A program made the translations under genes and the position numbers. Shown here one piece after another: positions 17,340 through 25,576 of a stretch of 64,000 nucleotides of DNA (position 1 is the stretch's first letter; every line of letters begins with the position of its first letter). The notes beneath the pieces are model-generated. The model was not told the origin of the DNA and made no database searches. It saw nothing but the letters and a program-made list of their open reading frames with translations. Source of the stretch: Vibrio penaeicida (GTDB taxonomy: Bacteria > Pseudomonadota > Gammaproteobacteria > Enterobacterales > Vibrionaceae); the NCBI RefSeq assembly GCF_002933855.1, contig NZ_BFAQ01000041.1, positions 35,215 through 99,214 on the forward strand. Direction: 5' to 3'.

Positions 17340-18056
17340 TTAGCTAGCAGGATGAATAATAGGTTTCAGCGTTTCAGCAATTTTCGCTACATCTTCATCC
17401 ATGCTTCCTACAATCACCATGCTGGCGTCCATCAATGGCATCACAATTCCAGACATTCCATCTTTGACAAACGTCTGAGATTCGGGGGCTGGGATATTAG
17501 TAACAAAAAGTGTCACTCGTCCATGCTCTCCTTCAAATACCATATGCATTGCATTTGAAGCCCCAAAACCACAATGGTTTAAGTAATAAACGTGATAAGG
17601 AAAGTTTTGCGAGAAGTGATACGCAAATGGCTTCATTTTCACGTTGATCTGGTTAGAAGAGACATTTTCATCAATTGGGTTAATAAATGGTTTCTCAGCT
17701 GTAACATGTGCCAAGGCAGTATTTGCCAAGGTTGCATAAGCTGGAGTTACCACAAGTCCACCCCAATTGACTTGCCCCACCAATAGTCCAAAAGCAAATG
17801 CTACCGATGCCGCCATGGCGAGTGCTTTTTTAGCAAACTTAGGCTGTTCCGTTTCAGCGCTTTGATTAAACAAAACGCGATCGGCCAACCCATCAGGCAC
17901 ATCCACTTTCATTGCTTTTTCTAGCTGTGCATCTAGGCTCAAAATGTCATCAACAAATTTGGCATTTGCACTGTTTTGAGAAATCGCCAATTCGATTTCG
18001 TCGTCTCTGTCCTTTGGATCTGACATAATGCGACGGCGAAATTCTAAATCATCCAT
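17340..18056 (-). CDS. DUF3379 protein, probable anti-sigma factor
   Basis: 238 aa from the ATG at 18056 (a frame extends 11 codons further into the sigma gene). The N-terminal cytoplasmic part begins MDDLEFRRRIMSDP and is rich in charged residues. A single membrane segment lies near 91-112 (ALAMAASVAFAFGLLVGQV), and the rest is periplasmic, with one Cys at the centre. Topology and the 8-base overlap with the ECF sigma gene fit a membrane anti-sigma factor. The DUF3379 family occurs beside fadL in Vibrio. The signal it senses is unknown; lipid or envelope stress is a guess from context. Confidence 0.8.
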   Translation of the reverse strand: MDDLEFRRRIMSDPKDRDDEIELAISQNSANAKFVDDILSLDAQLEKAMKVDVPDGLADRVLFNQSAETEQPKFAKKALAMAASVAFAFGLLVGQVNWGGLVVTPAYATLANTALAHVTAEKPFINPIDENVSSNQINVKMKPFAYHFSQNFPYHVYYLNHCGFGASNAMHMVFEGEHGRVTLFVTNIPAPESQTFVKDGMSGIVMPLMDASMVIVGSMDEDVAKIAETLKPIIHPAS

Positions 18057-18612
18057 TATGCACCCCCATATCCGATTGAGAATCTTCAAGCATCTCTTTG
18101 AGCTGGTTTCTGGCTCTGAACAAACGTGTCATCACCGTATTTTTATTTAGCTCCAGAATTTGTCCAATTTCCTCGCCACTGAATCCGCCAACAACTTGGA
18201 GGAACAATGGTTCTCGATACTCGACCTCTAATTTCATAATTTGATTTTGAAGCCACTGTTGCTGGTGATGCGGGTCGTCAGAGACTTTCGCATCGTTGCC
18301 GTGGTCATCAATATCCACCAATTCTAACTGTTTTCTTTCGAAACGACGTGCGTTTTCACGGCGTAGAATGGTAATTAACCAAGACTTCGCTGCTTTTTCG
18401 TCTAGCAGGCTATCTATCGCCCGCCAAGCACGTAAGCAGGTTTCTTGTACCAAGTCTTCCGCAACATGACTGTCTTTACACAACCAATACGCATAGCGAT
18501 ATAAGTCGGTGTGGTAAGCGCGCACGAGCGCTTCGTATCTTTTTTGCTTGTCCATATCAGAATTGACCGGACGCTTCTCTTTTTTCTTTCCAAAAAAATC
18601 GATAATCGACAC
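18049..18612 (-). CDS. ECF-family RNA polymerase sigma factor
   Basis: 187 aa. The start is GTG at 18612 with GGAGG five bases upstream. Region 2 (about 28-95) contains LYRYAYWLCKDSHVAEDLVQ and TCLRAWRAI, and region 4 (about 130-180) contains the helix-turn-helix FSGEEIGQILELNKNTVMTRL. It has no region 1 or 3, as in ECF sigmas. It would be held by the downstream DUF3379 protein. An alternative start at Met 20 (MDKQKRYEALV) is possible but has a poorer ribosome site. Confidence 0.9.
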   Translation of the reverse strand: MSIIDFFGKKKEKRPVNSDMDKQKRYEALVRAYHTDLYRYAYWLCKDSHVAEDLVQETCLRAWRAIDSLLDEKAAKSWLITILRRENARRFERKQLELVDIDDHGNDAKVSDDPHHQQQWLQNQIMKLEVEYREPLFLQVVGGFSGEEIGQILELNKNTVMTRLFRARNQLKEMLEDSQSDMGVHNG

Positions 18613-18842
18613 TTGAGCCTCCGTTTGCTCTCGCTGTGTCTATGGTAGGTCAACACCCGAGAGTTCTAACTCACTGAAAGTAAGCGAACTTCTAATTAAG
18701 AGGATGGTTTGGCATAAACAGCCGAGCTTAGAAATGTCATTTTGATTCTTTCTTAAGCAATTATCCACTTGGCAGCATTGCATAAACTACAAATAAATTG
18801 ATCTAATTCAAAATCCATATATGGAATCTGGTTATAGTACGT
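18613..18842. other. Non-coding stretch upstream of the sigma gene
   Basis: Part of a 606-base gap between divergent sigma and fadI genes. AT-rich, with no ORF. It contains a 12-bp perfect palindrome TCCATATATGGA (18814-18825) followed by a possible -10 box TATAGT (18833-18838), which would drive the candidate small RNA to the right. The sigma promoter must also lie here but is not clear. Confidence 0.45.
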
Positions 18843-19000
18843 CTTGTCATCTGGTTAACCACTCGTGGTTAGCACGTTGAGCAAGATGACACTTCCTTTT
18901 GAAGGCTGACTTTACTTTCTCCTAATCAGGAAACTGATTTTTTAATTTTGGCGATACGCTATATATCGATTCCTGCCACACTTTACGTGTGGTTTTTTTT
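18843..19000 (+). ncRNA. Candidate small RNA or long leader upstream of fadI
   Basis: Ordered hairpins on the plus strand and no ORF. A long arm 18845-18891 has an outer stem (TGTCATCT / AGATGACA) enclosing TAACCAC / GTGGTTA with a 2-base loop. Next is a terminator-like stem AATCAG-GAAA-CTGATT with T-rich tail (18924-18948), then a second terminator CCACAC / GTGTGG with eight Ts (18976-19000). Two tandem terminators after a structured region, 218 bases before fadI, fit a free small RNA better than a fadI leader. I do not recognise it as a named Vibrio RNA. Confidence 0.5.
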
Positions 19001-19189
19001 ATCCAACGTTCCAGATTCACAGTTTTAATGTAACGCAATCTGAATATTTATCACAGTTATTACCCTGCCTTTTCTGCACTACACTTACGATTTCTTACGT
19101 GTAACTCTCTACATTTTAGTCCTAGATCACGCTATAAAATAAAAAGCGATTCAAACATGCGTTTTAATCTGATAACATTTTTGTTACAT
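19001..19189 (+). other. fadIJ promoter region
   Basis: AT-rich non-coding DNA between the candidate RNA and fadI. A promoter for fadIJ is expected here; GCTATAAAAT near 19133-19141 is a possible -10 box but no paired -35 is convincing. Confidence 0.35.
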
Positions 19190-19206
19190 GACAGGTCTGA
19201 CCTCTT
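19190..19206 (+). promoter_or_regulatory. FadR-like operator before fadI
   Basis: GACAGGTCTGACCTCTT matches 13 of 17 positions of the FadR consensus AACTGGTCCGACCTGTT, including most of the central GGTC-GACC core. It ends 12 bases before the start codon, next to the ribosome site AAGGAG, so FadR bound here would block transcription or its early elongation. Repression of fadIJ by FadR in the absence of fatty acyl-CoA is known in relatives. Confidence 0.65.
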
Positions 19207-19218
19207 TAAGGAGATATA

Positions 19219-20526
19219 ATGGGCATTCAGGATTTAAGGACGCGTTCCGGAGAAAGGATTGCGGTTGTTGCAGGGCTAAGAACGCCATTTGCAAGACAAA
19301 GCACCGAGTTTTCTCAGGTACCCGCCGTTGACTTGGGGAAAATGGTCGTCAGTGAAATGCTGACACGCGCCGATATTGATCCAGCCCTAATCGATCAAGT
19401 GGTATTTGGTCAGGTTGTGCAAATGCCAGAAGCGCCAAACATTGCACGTGAAATCGTATTAGGTACTGGTATGAATATTCATACCGATGCCTACAGTGTG
19501 ACGCGAGCGTGCGCGACGAGTTTTCAGTCTGCGGTGAACGTAGCGGAAAGTATCATTTCTGGTTCGATAGATATTGGTGTTGCTGGTGGGGCTGATTCCT
19601 CATCAGTGTTACCTATTGGCGTATCCAAAAAATTGGCTGCCTCTTTACTTGCTTTGAGTAAGGCAAAAAAGACGGGGCAAAAGCTTTCTATCATGCGCAA
19701 GCTCTCCTTCAAAGATTTGATGCCAGTACCTCCTGCAGTGGCTGAATATTCCACAGGGTTATCCATGGGGCAAACGGCAGAGCAAATGGCAAAAACGCAT
19801 GGAATTACTCGCCAAGCCCAAGATGAATTAGCTCATCGCTCTCATACCTTAGCTGCGCAAGCTTGGAAAGAAGGAAAAATTCGAGACGAAGTGATGACCG
19901 CTTTTCCCGAACCTTACAAGCAATGGATTGATACCGATAATAATATTCGTCAGGACTCAACCATTGAAGGGTACGCAAAATTGCGCCCTGCGTTTGATAG
20001 GCAATATGGCAGCGTAACGGCTGCGAATGCAACACCACTGACAGACGGAGCAGCGTCGCTGCTTATTATGCGTGAAGGTCGAGCAAAAGAGTTAGGGCTC
20101 GACATCATGGGCTTCATACGCTCTTATGCATTTTCTGCAATTGATGTAAAAGAAGATATGCTGATGGGACCTTCGCATGCGACGCCCATGGCGCTCGATC
20201 GCGCAGGCATTAGTTTATCCGATCTTACACTTATTGATATGCACGAAGCCTTTGCTGCACAAACGTTGGCTAACGTGAAGATGTTCGCCAGCGATAAGTT
20301 CGCTAAAGAAATACTAGGTCGAGATAAAGCCATTGGCGAAATCGATATGGATAAATTCAACGTTCTTGGTGGGTCTATTGCTTACGGGCACCCATTTGCT
20401 GCAACTGGTGCGCGAATGATTACTCAAACACTGCGTGAGCTTAAACGCCGTGGAGGCGGGTTAGCGTTGAATACTGCGTGTGCCGCGGGTGGTTTAGGTG
20501 CGGCGATGATTTTGGAGGTGGAATAA
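19219..20526 (+). CDS. fadI: Acetyl-CoA acyltransferase FadI (3-ketoacyl-CoA thiolase)
   Basis: 435 aa, a thiolase. Nucleophile C98 is in TRACATSF, H391 in YGHPFAATGARM and second Cys C421 in NTACAAGG. It cleaves 3-ketoacyl-CoA to acetyl-CoA and a shortened acyl-CoA, forming a complex with FadJ. AAGGAG is well placed before the ATG. The stop shares a base with the fadJ start (TAATG). Confidence 0.95.
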   Translation: MGIQDLRTRSGERIAVVAGLRTPFARQSTEFSQVPAVDLGKMVVSEMLTRADIDPALIDQVVFGQVVQMPEAPNIAREIVLGTGMNIHTDAYSVTRACATSFQSAVNVAESIISGSIDIGVAGGADSSSVLPIGVSKKLAASLLALSKAKKTGQKLSIMRKLSFKDLMPVPPAVAEYSTGLSMGQTAEQMAKTHGITRQAQDELAHRSHTLAAQAWKEGKIRDEVMTAFPEPYKQWIDTDNNIRQDSTIEGYAKLRPAFDRQYGSVTAANATPLTDGAASLLIMREGRAKELGLDIMGFIRSYAFSAIDVKEDMLMGPSHATPMALDRAGISLSDLTLIDMHEAFAAQTLANVKMFASDKFAKEILGRDKAIGEIDMDKFNVLGGSIAYGHPFAATGARMITQTLRELKRRGGGLALNTACAAGGLGAAMILEVE

Positions 20527-22643
20527 TGGCAGGTCAAGGTGCATTTACATTATCAATAGACGATAAAAATCTCGCGTGGCTAGCCATTGATGTTCCTGGC
20601 GAGAAAATGAATACGCTTCAAGCAGAATTTTCAGATGAAATGCAGGCGATTTTGCTTGAACTAGAAGCCAAAAAGAACGAACTCACAGGGTTAGTGATTC
20701 ATTCGCTTAAACCCGATAATTTTGTGGCTGGTGCCGACGTAAGAATGCTAGATGCATGCACCACTGCGGAAGAAGCAGAAGGGTTAGCCAAACAAGGGCA
20801 GCAAATGTTCGCGCGTTTGGAAGCCTTACCTTTTCCATCCGTGGCTGCCATTCACGGTCCTTGTTTAGGTGGTGGCTTGGAGTTAGCGCTTGCCTGTGAC
20901 TATCGAGTGTGTACGGATTCAGATAAAACCCGATTGGGGCTACCAGAAGTACAATTAGGTTTGTTGCCTGGTTCAGGCGGAACTCAGAGACTTCCTCGCT
21001 TAATAGGGCTATTAGGTTCTTTGGATCTGATTTTGACAGGCAAACAGCTTCGTGCAAAAAAAGCGAAGAAATTGGGCGTTGTTGACGCCAGTGTCCCCCA
21101 ATCCATCTTATTGGATGTTGCCAAGACATTTGCGAGTAAAAAGAAAGCTAAGCGCTCGGTGGATACTAAAGAGAAGCTGATGTCGGGCAATCGCCTTGGT
21201 CGTAAATTCATCTTTGACCAAGCGATTAAGAAGACATTAGCGAAAACGCGTGGCAATTACCCCGCTGCCGAGGCGATTCTTGAAGTTATTCGTGAAGGCT
21301 TAGAAAAAGGGATACAAGCGGGTTTAGCGACAGAAGCCAAAAAGTTTGGTGAACTGTGCATGACTGCCGAGTCAAAAGCGCTTCGTTCCATCTTTTTCGC
21401 AACCACTGAAATGAAGAAAGAAAATGGTAGTGAAGCCAAACCAAGAAACATTTCGAAAGTAGGCGTGCTAGGTGGTGGGCTAATGGGAGCGGGGATAAGC
21501 CACGTATCGGTTGCGAAAGCGAACGTGCCAGTTCGTGTTAAAGACGTGTCTAACGATGGCATCTTGAATGCGATCAACTACAACCACAAATTGTTTGCTA
21601 AGCAGAAGAAACGTCGAATTCTGACCAAAGCAGGTGTGCAATATAATATGTCGCAACTGACGGGAGGAATCGATTACGTCGGATACAGCGATGCTGATAT
21701 TGTCATTGAAGCCGTATTCGAAGACTTGGCTCTAAAACAATCGATGGTGAAAGAAATAGAGCAACATGCGAAAGACACCACCATATTTGCTACCAATACG
21801 TCTTCCCTACCTATTCACCAAATAGCGGCAGAATGTGAGCGCCCTGAAAACGTGGTCGGTCTGCATTACTTCAGCCCCGCCGAAAAAATGCCACTGGTAG
21901 AGGTGATTCCTCATGAAGGTACTTCCGACGAGGTGATTTCTACCGCAGTCAGTTTTGCGCGCAAACAAGGTAAAACACCTATTGTCGTTGCCGATAAAGC
22001 GGGATTTTTTGTTAACCGAATCCTTGCCCCCTATATGAATGAAGCCGCCCATGTTCTATTGAGTGGTGAGCCTATTGAAACGCTGGACGATGCACTGCTC
22101 AACTTCGGATTCCCGGTTGGTCCTATTACCCTACTGGATGAAGTGGGAGTGGATGTGGGGGCTAAGATCATGCCCATCCTAATCGAAGAGTTGGGTGCTC
22201 GATTTAAAGCGCCGGATGTGTTTGATACGTTGCTAAACGATGGTCGTAAAGGGCGCAAGAGTGGAAAAGGTTTCTACACGTATAAAGGCAAGAAGAAAGA
22301 GGTGGATAAGAGCGTTTATAAGCTGCTCAAGCTTACGCCTGAATCCAAATTACCAGAGAAAGACATCGCGCTTCGTTGTGTCCTACCAATGTTGAATGAA
22401 GCAGTAAGATGTTTGGATGAAGGCATCATTCGCAGTGCTCGTGACGGTGACATCGGTGCGATCTTTGGAATTGGTTTCCCTCCTTTCTTAGGGGGTCCTT
22501 TCCGCTATATGGACCAAATTGGTTTGAAAGAACTGGTCGCTATCATGAACGAATTTGCACAGAAATACGGCGATCGTTTTGCTCCATGCGATGGTTTACT
22601 TACCAGAGCAGGAAACGAAGAAAACTTCCATAATGCTTCTTAA
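20526..22643 (+). CDS. fadJ: Fatty acid oxidation multifunctional protein FadJ
   Basis: 705 aa from the ATG at 20526; the frame continues upstream inside fadI. The N-terminal enoyl-CoA hydratase/isomerase domain (about 1-190) has HGPCLGGGLELALACDYR and PEVQLGLLPGSGGTQR with the catalytic Glu pair. The Rossmann 3-hydroxyacyl-CoA dehydrogenase domain begins with VGVLGGGLMGAGI near 313, and HYFSPAEKMPLVEVI follows. The C-terminal 3HCDH domains extend to about 690. FadJ with FadI carries out hydration, oxidation and thiolysis in beta-oxidation. Confidence 0.95.
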   Translation: MAGQGAFTLSIDDKNLAWLAIDVPGEKMNTLQAEFSDEMQAILLELEAKKNELTGLVIHSLKPDNFVAGADVRMLDACTTAEEAEGLAKQGQQMFARLEALPFPSVAAIHGPCLGGGLELALACDYRVCTDSDKTRLGLPEVQLGLLPGSGGTQRLPRLIGLLGSLDLILTGKQLRAKKAKKLGVVDASVPQSILLDVAKTFASKKKAKRSVDTKEKLMSGNRLGRKFIFDQAIKKTLAKTRGNYPAAEAILEVIREGLEKGIQAGLATEAKKFGELCMTAESKALRSIFFATTEMKKENGSEAKPRNISKVGVLGGGLMGAGISHVSVAKANVPVRVKDVSNDGILNAINYNHKLFAKQKKRRILTKAGVQYNMSQLTGGIDYVGYSDADIVIEAVFEDLALKQSMVKEIEQHAKDTTIFATNTSSLPIHQIAAECERPENVVGLHYFSPAEKMPLVEVIPHEGTSDEVISTAVSFARKQGKTPIVVADKAGFFVNRILAPYMNEAAHVLLSGEPIETLDDALLNFGFPVGPITLLDEVGVDVGAKIMPILIEELGARFKAPDVFDTLLNDGRKGRKSGKGFYTYKGKKKEVDKSVYKLLKLTPESKLPEKDIALRCVLPMLNEAVRCLDEGIIRSARDGDIGAIFGIGFPPFLGGPFRYMDQIGLKELVAIMNEFAQKYGDRFAPCDGLLTRAGNEENFHNAS

Positions 22644-22665
22644 AAATAAGAAAAAGACGAAGTTC

Positions 22666-22695
22666 ATAAGCCAGCGCAAAGCTGGCTTATTTTTT
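22666..22695 (+). terminator. Terminator of fadIJ
   Basis: A 10-bp perfect stem ATAAGCCAGC / GCTGGCTTAT with loop GCAAA and a T tract, 22 bases after fadJ. Confidence 0.9.
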
Positions 22696-22826
22696 ATCTG
22701 GCACAGGTGGCATTTTGACTACTTAGCACGCGTGATAAAAGTATGACAATCTGAAGTACTGCTCCCCAAATTAGCACTAACTACCGAAACGAGAATATTC
22801 CCACTGTCGCAGAGAGAGTAGACTTC

Positions 22827-22883
22827 TATACCCAAGTGACCTCAAAGTGCCTGAATCCTGCACCTTGAGGTCACTTGGATATA
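22827..22883. repeat. Short palindromic repeat, same family as 12580-12845
   Basis: Arms 22827-22850 and 22860-22883 pair in 22 of 24 positions with a 9-base loop (CTGAATCCT). The left arm TATACCCAAGTGACCTCAA is identical to the outer left arm at 12580. This copy lacks the inner hairpins, so it looks like the terminal arms alone. It lies just before the RTX-like gene, within its likely promoter or leader. Confidence 0.85.
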
Positions 22884-22910
22884 ATTTAAAGATAGATATC
22901 AGGAGTGGCT

Positions 22911-23954
22911 ATGCTAGGTAACACAATAAAATCCGACATTTATGTCGGCAGCGTAGTTGAAACGCTTGTCAATGAAATGGCTATTGATGCGCAAGCGCTT
23001 GCAACAACGAAATTTGCGCAATACTTGGATGATTATGGGGTCGAAGAAAACCCTTCTTTAAAAACTTTGCAGGGTGAAGGAACACTGAAAGAAGGAGCGC
23101 TGACTCTCAGTGCCCAACAAAAGTGGATAAACGGTGAAAGCAAATCTGTCACTGATGTCTCGGTGTTTAAATGGAACACCGACGGCCTGAAAGAAGCATT
23201 AGTTGAGACCGATACAGATTTCATCAATGTGAAAAATTTTGTGGATGTGAATGTAAACGCTTTGTCGGATACGGGAACGACAGTGAACGTATACGGTGCC
23301 AAGCGCGGAGAAATATCTACTGGTAACGGTAACGATGCAGTAAACGTCCACGTGCAGTCGAATGGTGCCGCTTGGAGCAACCACTTCGATATCGATACCG
23401 GAGACGGCAATGATACGATCAGTTTCTTTGAAATAGCCGGCGGTGATTACACAGAATTTAATATCTCCGCAGGCAAAGGTAATGATGTCGTTAATGTTGC
23501 TGGGTTGTCAGAAGCAGATTGCAATACACATCGAAGTGCTCACGGAGGAGAAGGCATAGATGCGCTCTACTTAAGTGGCAACAACGCACTGGAATTTACA
23601 GGCTTTGAAGTTGTTATTGGTGATGGTGCTTCTGACTTACATATTACCCAAGAACTTTTGGATAACAACGTAGTGGGTACATGGGAAGATAACCATGATG
23701 GAAGTGCCAATGTTATGGTTTTTACCGATGTGAACCTAACGATAGATGCTGGGTTGGTTGAGTACGCAAGCTATTTTTCAACGTACTCTGCAGAAGACTT
23801 GACCGGCGCAATGACTCAACGACTGAGCGATTTCGGCGTGGATTACACTGCGCAATACACTATTGCTGAGTTTTATACCGAGAGTGGGGATTACTTAATC
23901 GTAACCGATACCAGTGCCAGCGACCTAATTGATTCAGTTATCGATTATGTGTAA
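22911..23954 (+). CDS. Orphan RTX-like protein with GxGND repeats
   Basis: 347 aa from the ATG at 22911, preceded by AGGAG with five-base spacing; a GTG two codons earlier overlaps the ribosome site. Acidic. No signal peptide or membrane segment. Three nonapeptide-like units are visible at about 132-202: GNGNDAVNV, GDGNDTISF and GKGNDVVNV, which resemble the calcium-binding GGxGxDxLx repeat. The last 20 residues (DTSASDLIDSVIDYV) are acidic and hydrophobic, as in C-terminal type I secretion signals. No T1SS genes are nearby. Possibly a secreted or calcium-binding protein; function unknown. Confidence 0.75.
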   Translation: MLGNTIKSDIYVGSVVETLVNEMAIDAQALATTKFAQYLDDYGVEENPSLKTLQGEGTLKEGALTLSAQQKWINGESKSVTDVSVFKWNTDGLKEALVETDTDFINVKNFVDVNVNALSDTGTTVNVYGAKRGEISTGNGNDAVNVHVQSNGAAWSNHFDIDTGDGNDTISFFEIAGGDYTEFNISAGKGNDVVNVAGLSEADCNTHRSAHGGEGIDALYLSGNNALEFTGFEVVIGDGASDLHITQELLDNNVVGTWEDNHDGSANVMVFTDVNLTIDAGLVEYASYFSTYSAEDLTGAMTQRLSDFGVDYTAQYTIAEFYTESGDYLIVTDTSASDLIDSVIDYV

Positions 23955-23997
23955 ACGGATCGGGTAGTTTCGTAGTGTTAACTGATTTCCACTGGCA

Positions 23998-24050
23998 AAG
24001 GTAACAATGCAGTGTCCGGCGGACCTCGCTGAAAAATGCATTGTTACCTT
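23998..24050. repeat. Long perfect inverted repeat with inner hairpin
   Basis: AAGGTAACAATGCA (23998-24011) pairs perfectly with TGCATTGTTACCTT (24037-24050). The 25-base interior has its own small stem GTCC / GGAC. There is no T tract on either side, so it is not a typical terminator, although it lies between convergent genes. It does not carry the RYYYAAC box of integron attC sites. Confidence 0.6.
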
Positions 24051-24079
24051 AGACGATTGACCACATTTTTTGTATCTGG

Positions 24080-25576
24080 TTAAGGTGTGCCTTCAATGAG
24101 TTTTTTGTAGGCTGTTATATAAGGTTTATAGACCTCATGTAACTCACGCCTAGGTTTGTATACTTTTTTGGGTGTACAAATATCAGAAGTAGCCTGCTCA
24201 AAGTTTTCAAATAGCCCAACAGAAACACCTGCTGTTATTGCGGTACCCAGTGCAGTTGCCTCCTTATTATCCATTTCTACATAAGGTAGGTTTAGAATGT
24301 CGGCTTTCATTTGATTCCAAAGTGAATTGTTTGCCATTCCACTCACTCCTCTTATCTCTGTTACTTGTTCACTAAGATCACTTGCAAGTTGGTTGAATGT
24401 GAGAAATAAGTCATACGCCAAAGCTTCCAAGAAGGAACGATACAGGTGTGCTCTTTTGTGTCCCCATTTTAATCCGACGAACGCACCAGCGCTTACACTG
24501 GCATCTGGTGGACATGCGCGACCTCCAAAGTGAGGGTTGCAGAGCAAGCCATCAGAACCAGGCGAAATAGTTTCGGCGTCTTTTGAGAGGGCTTCATAGT
24601 GGCTAATTTGGTCGCCATCATCACCAAACATGATATCAACAAGCCATTTTTGAGTAAGCCCACCACCGTTAATGAATACCGAAGGGTGGCACATATTTGG
24701 TAAAGGCGAGCCAAAGATTTCTCCAACCTTTTCAATGTGTTCATAAGAAGTTAAAGGGGTCGACATAGAGAGAATGGGATAGGTGCCCGCAATATTGACA
24801 GCGATGTTGTTTAAGAACCCTCCAGCGCCAACAATACTGGCTGGCGTATCACCAAGACCTGCAAGTATGGGAGTACCGACAGGTATAACAGTGTGAGTAG
24901 ACAGCCGACTTGTCGTATGCCCAACAATATCAGTAGAGTCTGCAATGTAGGGCAGCAGATTAAGATCAATATCGAGCTTAGAAGCAATGCTTTGATCCCA
25001 CTGCTGGCTATGTTTGTTTGCAAGCCCCGTCATCCATAGAAGAGACTTATCAATGGCCCATTTTTCTGGTGGAAGCTCTGCAAGATGTCCGACAATATAG
25101 CTTGTGATAGGCACGACCTTTACCGTTTTTGCAAAGTTTTCTTTTGACTGGTCTTCCATCCATTTCATTTTTGGTGCAAGTATCGGGTACCAAGTTCCTG
25201 TTCTTTCACGAATCTCAGTACCGTAATCATTCGTTATGCTTTCGTAATGTGTGAGAAAACGTGTATCAAGTGACGTAGTGTAGGGGAAGGTTGGGGAGCC
25301 GTATTTATCTACTCCCAATACGCCGCCCATCATTCCTGATACACCAATTACACAAACATCTTCGGCAGAGAATGAGTCGGTTGCAAAGAGCTGATTTATC
25401 GACGATAGCATGGAATCATACATTGCGTGTATGTCGTATGCTGCTTTGCCACTGGTGTCCGTTTCCGGTGTATACGTTCTTTTTTGTTCGCCTAATAGTT
25501 TTCCTTTATGGCTGAAAACAGATAAGAGCATTCCACTAGAGCCCAAATCAATGGTCAATATCAGTTTTCTAATCAT
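24080..25576 (-). CDS. FGGY-family carbohydrate kinase
   Basis: 498 aa from the ATG at 25576, which overlaps the upstream flavoprotein gene by 8 bases; a GTG three codons earlier is less likely. The FGGY_N domain opens with LTIDLGSSGMLLSVF, where the usual DxGTSGxR motif reads DLGSSGM. Glycine-rich AGLGDTPASIVGAGGF, then RGVSGMANNSLWNQMKADIL and EATALGTAITAG, mark the FGGY_C domain. Such kinases phosphorylate sugars or polyols (xylulose, ribulose, erythritol, glycerol). The altered phosphate motif and the neighbours suggest a polyol, but the substrate is not known. Confidence 0.85.
   Translation of the reverse strand: MIRKLILTIDLGSSGMLLSVFSHKGKLLGEQKRTYTPETDTSGKAAYDIHAMYDSMLSSINQLFATDSFSAEDVCVIGVSGMMGGVLGVDKYGSPTFPYTTSLDTRFLTHYESITNDYGTEIRERTGTWYPILAPKMKWMEDQSKENFAKTVKVVPITSYIVGHLAELPPEKWAIDKSLLWMTGLANKHSQQWDQSIASKLDIDLNLLPYIADSTDIVGHTTSRLSTHTVIPVGTPILAGLGDTPASIVGAGGFLNNIAVNIAGTYPILSMSTPLTSYEHIEKVGEIFGSPLPNMCHPSVFINGGGLTQKWLVDIMFGDDGDQISHYEALSKDAETISPGSDGLLCNPHFGGRACPPDASVSAGAFVGLKWGHKRAHLYRSFLEALAYDLFLTFNQLASDLSEQVTEIRGVSGMANNSLWNQMKADILNLPYVEMDNKEATALGTAITAGVSVGLFENFEQATSDICTPKKVYKPRRELHEVYKPYITAYKKLIEGTP

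Noticed and set aside
20707..21129. 140-codon open frame antisense to fadJ
   Set aside because: Antisense shadow of the conserved hydratase domain, with no independent support.
23998..24050. Integron attC site
   Set aside because: No RYYYAAC/GTTRRRY core boxes at the ends, no cassette-like neighbours and no integrase in view.
22827..24050. Insertion sequence carrying the RTX-like gene
   Set aside because: The flanking inverted repeats are different from each other and no transposase or target duplication is visible.
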